Source: Methanobacteriota archaeon
GTDB lineage: Archaea; Thermoplasmatota; Poseidoniia; Poseidoniales; Thalassarchaeaceae
Assembly: GCA_002731195.1 (NCBI GenBank)
Contig: PCAI01000049.1
Span: 1 to 17,958, forward strand
Direction of reading: 5' to 3'
DNA length: 17,958 bases
Both the position numbers and the translations under genes were made by a program. Below the pieces are notes generated by a model. That model had not been told where the DNA came from and did no database searches. It worked only from the letters and a program-made list of their open reading frames with translations. Shown in pieces: positions 15,254-17,958 of this stretch (position 1 is the first letter of the stretch; each line of letters starts with the position of its first letter).

Positions 15254-17958
15254 CAAAATCCATCCTCCATCTTAACGTCACAAATTTGTTTTACTGGGCA
15301 ATAACTACAAACTTTTTTTGAAGGAGTTGGGTGTACTTTACCTAATGTGGCATTATTAGCAACTCCTAGTGAAACAGACAATCTATGAGTTAACCAAGCC
15401 CTAAATTGATCGCTACTAGGATTATTATTTTCATTTGGAAATCTGTATAAGTCTTCTGTTATTCTTGAAATAACACCTATATCTAATTGGTTGATGTGTT
15501 GAAAGGAATTAGAAATTTCTAGATTGTGAGTAGTATTGTGACTAAATAGAGAGATTCCAACACCTACTACGAGATCTCCGGGGTGTGCAATTTCCCATGC
15601 TCTAGCATAAATGGCTAATTGTAATTCTTCCAGAAGTCCGATATTATGTCTTTCTTTGGAAGATTTGGATTCAGAAGTCTTCAAATCTCTAATGATTATC
15701 AATCTTCTTGGTTTCCAATCGCTATCAATTAATTTTAGAGGAGCTATGCTATTTCTTCCCTCTTTATTCAACCACACTTTTCCACTTTTGTCAAAAGGTA
15801 CTTGATCAACTCTGTCTATTTGGCCCCTTACAATTATTGGAGGTAGTTTTTGCATTTCAGGACTAGTAATTTCCGAAGGGAGGTCAATCTCGATTCCTGC
15901 ATCATCATAATCATTAATATCCCATTCAATGCCTATTGGCATTACATCTGATATACTAAATTCAGCCTCCACTATTGTTCCGATTCTCCCTTTTGGTTCT
16001 ATAGGAATAGGATTTGCAAGCCAATCATTATACTCGTCCCTATTCATTCCAGTGAGAACTTGTAAGCGATGAGTAGAAACGGCATCCGTTCGATCCAACC
16101 AAGGTGCTCTTGAGTCCAATGATTCTAATGCTACTTTCATAACCTCATTCTTCGACAAATGTGAATTTCCAATACTGGTATTTTCTCTTTTATTATTAAT
16201 GCTATCAAACTCTTCACCTATTTCCATATTCAATATATGACATAAAATATCATGATGAACAAAATGAAGAAGGTTTCCATGAGTTCGCGCATCTAAATCT
16301 TCAGATTGGAGTTCTTCTTGCTCGGCTCTAAGTCCCCTATTGAGCCAACCACTTCTTGGGCATTTTAGCCAATCATGTAACCTACTAGCTGACCATATTG
16401 TTACTTTTTGTCCAGCTCCAGTTACATGACCATGCCGAGAGTCGTTGACGTCAACTCCAGTTGGTATTGGAATAAATGGCCTAGGATCTATAGTAGGAGT
16501 TCTTTTTCCATCCTCAGTAATACCTCCTATTACTGGCCAAGAGGAAAAATTTCTAGGAATAGTTTTTCCATTAGGCGTCTTTCTAGATAAATCAGAATAA
16601 TCTAGAGAAAATATATATTTTCTTGATTCATTAGCCAAGTATTGTTTATCATCTACTATATCTGGCTGTCTTCTTTCTCGCTCACGTTGTAATTGAATAT
16701 CAAGAGGAATAGATATTGAAGTGGGGTTAATTGGAGGATGTTGTGCTTTAATCCCTTTAATCAATCTTTTACCATCTAACTGACGAATATCTCGTGGACT
16801 AATAGGGTTTAATTTTACAATGAATTCTTCTATATTTTCATTCGATAAAAGCCATTCTCTAATTGGTGCTGTAGGAGGGGCTGAATCATCTAAACTTGGA
16901 TCAAGAATTATAGTTTTTTCACCTGCAAATAATAAGTGTTTTAGGAAATGTCTAGCCTTTCTAATTGGGCCATCTGGTCTAAGTAGATTCAATCGGTGCC
17001 TTTCTTCTTCACCCATGAAGGGCATCTTTGAAACTCTCATATCCCACGATGAACTAGATAAATTTGCTAGAATAATTAAATCTGCAGTGCAACCAATAGT
17101 TTGATTTGGAGTTAATATTCTTAATCTGGAATTACTTTTCAATTGATTATCTGGCAGAGAAATAGAATTCATAAGAGTAAGATATTCTTCAACCCACCCA
17201 GGCCCACTCTTTGGATATTCATGTTTCAAATTAAATTGCATATTTCTTAATTCTTGATGGTATTTTAGGAGCGTTTGGATGACAAGAGGAGTCCCTATAG
17301 AATTATTATCCATGTATTGAAAAGTTGTTGAATTATTTGCTGATTTGAGTCGATTTACTAGCCACTCATCGCCACCTATACTTGATTTAACTAGTGGTAA
17401 GATAGTTTTTGAATGGCATCCTGTAATTAGGTTTTTTTCCTTCAACAGGGAAATATCTTCCTCTCTAAGTAACGGTTGCAAGGATTTAGCAAGATTCAAT
17501 AACCACCATTGTGTTGATTCTTTCTTAATCTCATCAATGTCAGAGTTTGGTGATCTAGATAGAGATTCTAGCCATCTTCCAAGGGCACCTGGTCCTCCCA
17601 AAACATGTTCTCCTCTAGCCAAATCAGTCAATAATTGTAAATCAGGAATCGATTTGATTTCAGGATTAATGGGATGATTTAGATCTGATTCAAAAGGAGA
17701 TAATATTTTCTGAATAGCAATAGTCCTCAGGGACTCTAAAGAGAAACTATTTGCACCATGGCCTATTGTAATTAGTTGTTTAAGCCAGTGACCATAGGAA
17801 TCACTGGTAATCGATTTATTATTATCTTTAATAGATAAACCAATATTTTCAACCAATCTTTTCCATCTAGAGGTATTAGAATCAAGAGATGGATCAATAA
17901 TTATAACTGTTGATTTAGAATCTTTTTCTAAAAACTGTTGTGTGAGAGAAATAGCAGA
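15253..17958 (-). CDS. AddB-like helicase-nuclease subunit, 5' end outside the window
   Basis: The frame is open to the window edge, so the start lies beyond 17958; 901 residues are visible. Residue numbers here count from the first full codon. The middle part (LTPNQTIGCTADLIILANLSSSSWD, then EERHRLNLLRPDG and LLFAGEKTIILD) resembles the second motor-like domain of AddB, without SF1 catalytic motifs. The C-terminal RecB-type nuclease has C533 (SRLHDWLKCPRSGWL), H in HGNLLHFVHHDI, D715 (GQIDRVD), D758-L-K760 (IIRDLKTSES), LQLAIYARAW, and C884, C887, C893 (CSYCPVKQIC): the AddB iron-sulfur staple with CxxCx5C spacing. Against an AddB of about 1150 residues, some 200-260 are missing, including any Walker A. 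Its stop TGA shares a base with the AddA-like ATG. The addB-addA order is that of bacteria. Confidence 0.87.
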   Translation of the reverse strand, partial: SAISLTQQFLEKDSKSTVIIIDPSLDSNTSRWKRLVENIGLSIKDNNKSITSDSYGHWLKQLITIGHGANSFSLESLRTIAIQKILSPFESDLNHPINPEIKSIPDLQLLTDLARGEHVLGGPGALGRWLESLSRSPNSDIDEIKKESTQWWLLNLAKSLQPLLREEDISLLKEKNLITGCHSKTILPLVKSSIGGDEWLVNRLKSANNSTTFQYMDNNSIGTPLVIQTLLKYHQELRNMQFNLKHEYPKSGPGWVEEYLTLMNSISLPDNQLKSNSRLRILTPNQTIGCTADLIILANLSSSSWDMRVSKMPFMGEEERHRLNLLRPDGPIRKARHFLKHLLFAGEKTIILDPSLDDSAPPTAPIREWLLSNENIEEFIVKLNPISPRDIRQLDGKRLIKGIKAQHPPINPTSISIPLDIQLQRERERRQPDIVDDKQYLANESRKYIFSLDYSDLSRKTPNGKTIPRNFSSWPVIGGITEDGKRTPTIDPRPFIPIPTGVDVNDSRHGHVTGAGQKVTIWSASRLHDWLKCPRSGWLNRGLRAEQEELQSEDLDARTHGNLLHFVHHDILCHILNMEIGEEFDSINNKRENTSIGNSHLSKNEVMKVALESLDSRAPWLDRTDAVSTHRLQVLTGMNRDEYNDWLANPIPIEPKGRIGTIVEAEFSISDVMPIGIEWDINDYDDAGIEIDLPSEITSPEMQKLPPIIVRGQIDRVDQVPFDKSGKVWLNKEGRNSIAPLKLIDSDWKPRRLIIIRDLKTSESKSSKERHNIGLLEELQLAIYARAWEIAHPGDLVVGVGISLFSHNTTHNLEISNSFQHINQLDIGVISRITEDLYRFPNENNNPSSDQFRAWLTHRLSVSLGVANNATLGKVHPTPSKKVCSYCPVKQICDVKMEDGF
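15262..15268 (-). promoter_or_regulatory. Ribosome binding site of the AddA-like gene
   Basis: On the minus strand GGAGGAT ends eight bases before the ATG at 15253 and lies within the last codons of the AddB-like gene. Together with the TGATG overlap it supports coupled translation and an equal yield of the two subunits, and it favours ATG 15253 over TTG 15256. Confidence 0.75.

Noticed and set aside
17856..17856. TTG at 17856 as the start of the AddB-like gene
   Set aside because: The same frame continues open to the window edge with protein-like sequence, and the protein would lack the expected N-terminal part. The gene is cut by the window, not started there.
1..17958. CRISPR arrays, insertion sequences, integrases, tRNA or rRNA genes
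   Set aside because: No regularly spaced repeats, no transposase or recombinase-like proteins, and no tRNA or rRNA signatures were seen on either strand.

Overview
The window looks like a piece of an A+T-rich archaeal chromosome. Archaeal uL10 (P0) and P1-type L12, with the shared acidic C-terminal tail, sit side by side. There is also a clear RaSEA (archaeosine, tRNA G15 modification) and an archaeal translation-associated OBG/TGS GTPase. Short genes, very short spacers, GGTG/GGAGG-type ribosome binding sites and many small membrane or coiled-coil proteins suggest a streamlined euryarchaeon. My inference is the marine Poseidoniia/Thermoplasmatota (Marine Group II/III); no rRNA is present to prove it.

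Layout. (1) 1-2649, plus strand: uL10, L12, an unrecognised 172-residue protein, and a membrane-anchored acidic exported protein. (2) 2661-7297, minus strand, read right to left: RaSEA, a 92-residue two-helix membrane protein, a 560-residue polytopic protein that resembles heme-copper oxidase subunit I but lacks several ligand histidines, the GTPase, and a 43-residue ORF overlapping its end. (3) 7419-8144, plus strand: a membrane-anchored left-handed beta-helix acyltransferase-like enzyme, divergent from RaSEA. (4) 8150-17958, minus strand: an AddB-like nuclease subunit (cut by the window edge), an AddA-like helicase-nuclease, an M20 metallopeptidase and a coiled-coil protein.

The most notable system is the addB-addA-like pair. 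Its two genes overlap as TGATG. Both proteins carry a RecB-type PD-(D/E)XK nuclease domain and the four-cysteine pattern of an iron-sulfur-stapled nuclease. Archaea normally resect DNA ends with Mre11-Rad50-HerA-NurA, so a bacterial-style AddAB machine beside archaeal housekeeping genes deserves attention. Second is the oxidase-like protein with a degraded metal site, coupled to a small membrane partner. Third is a duplicated leader segment (two matched blocks) in front of RaSEA and of the small membrane protein, probably a relic of local duplication.

No tRNA, rRNA, CRISPR array, transposase or integrase was found, and no stretch over 300 bases lacks a gene. Protein families and motifs were recognised by eye, without database searches.
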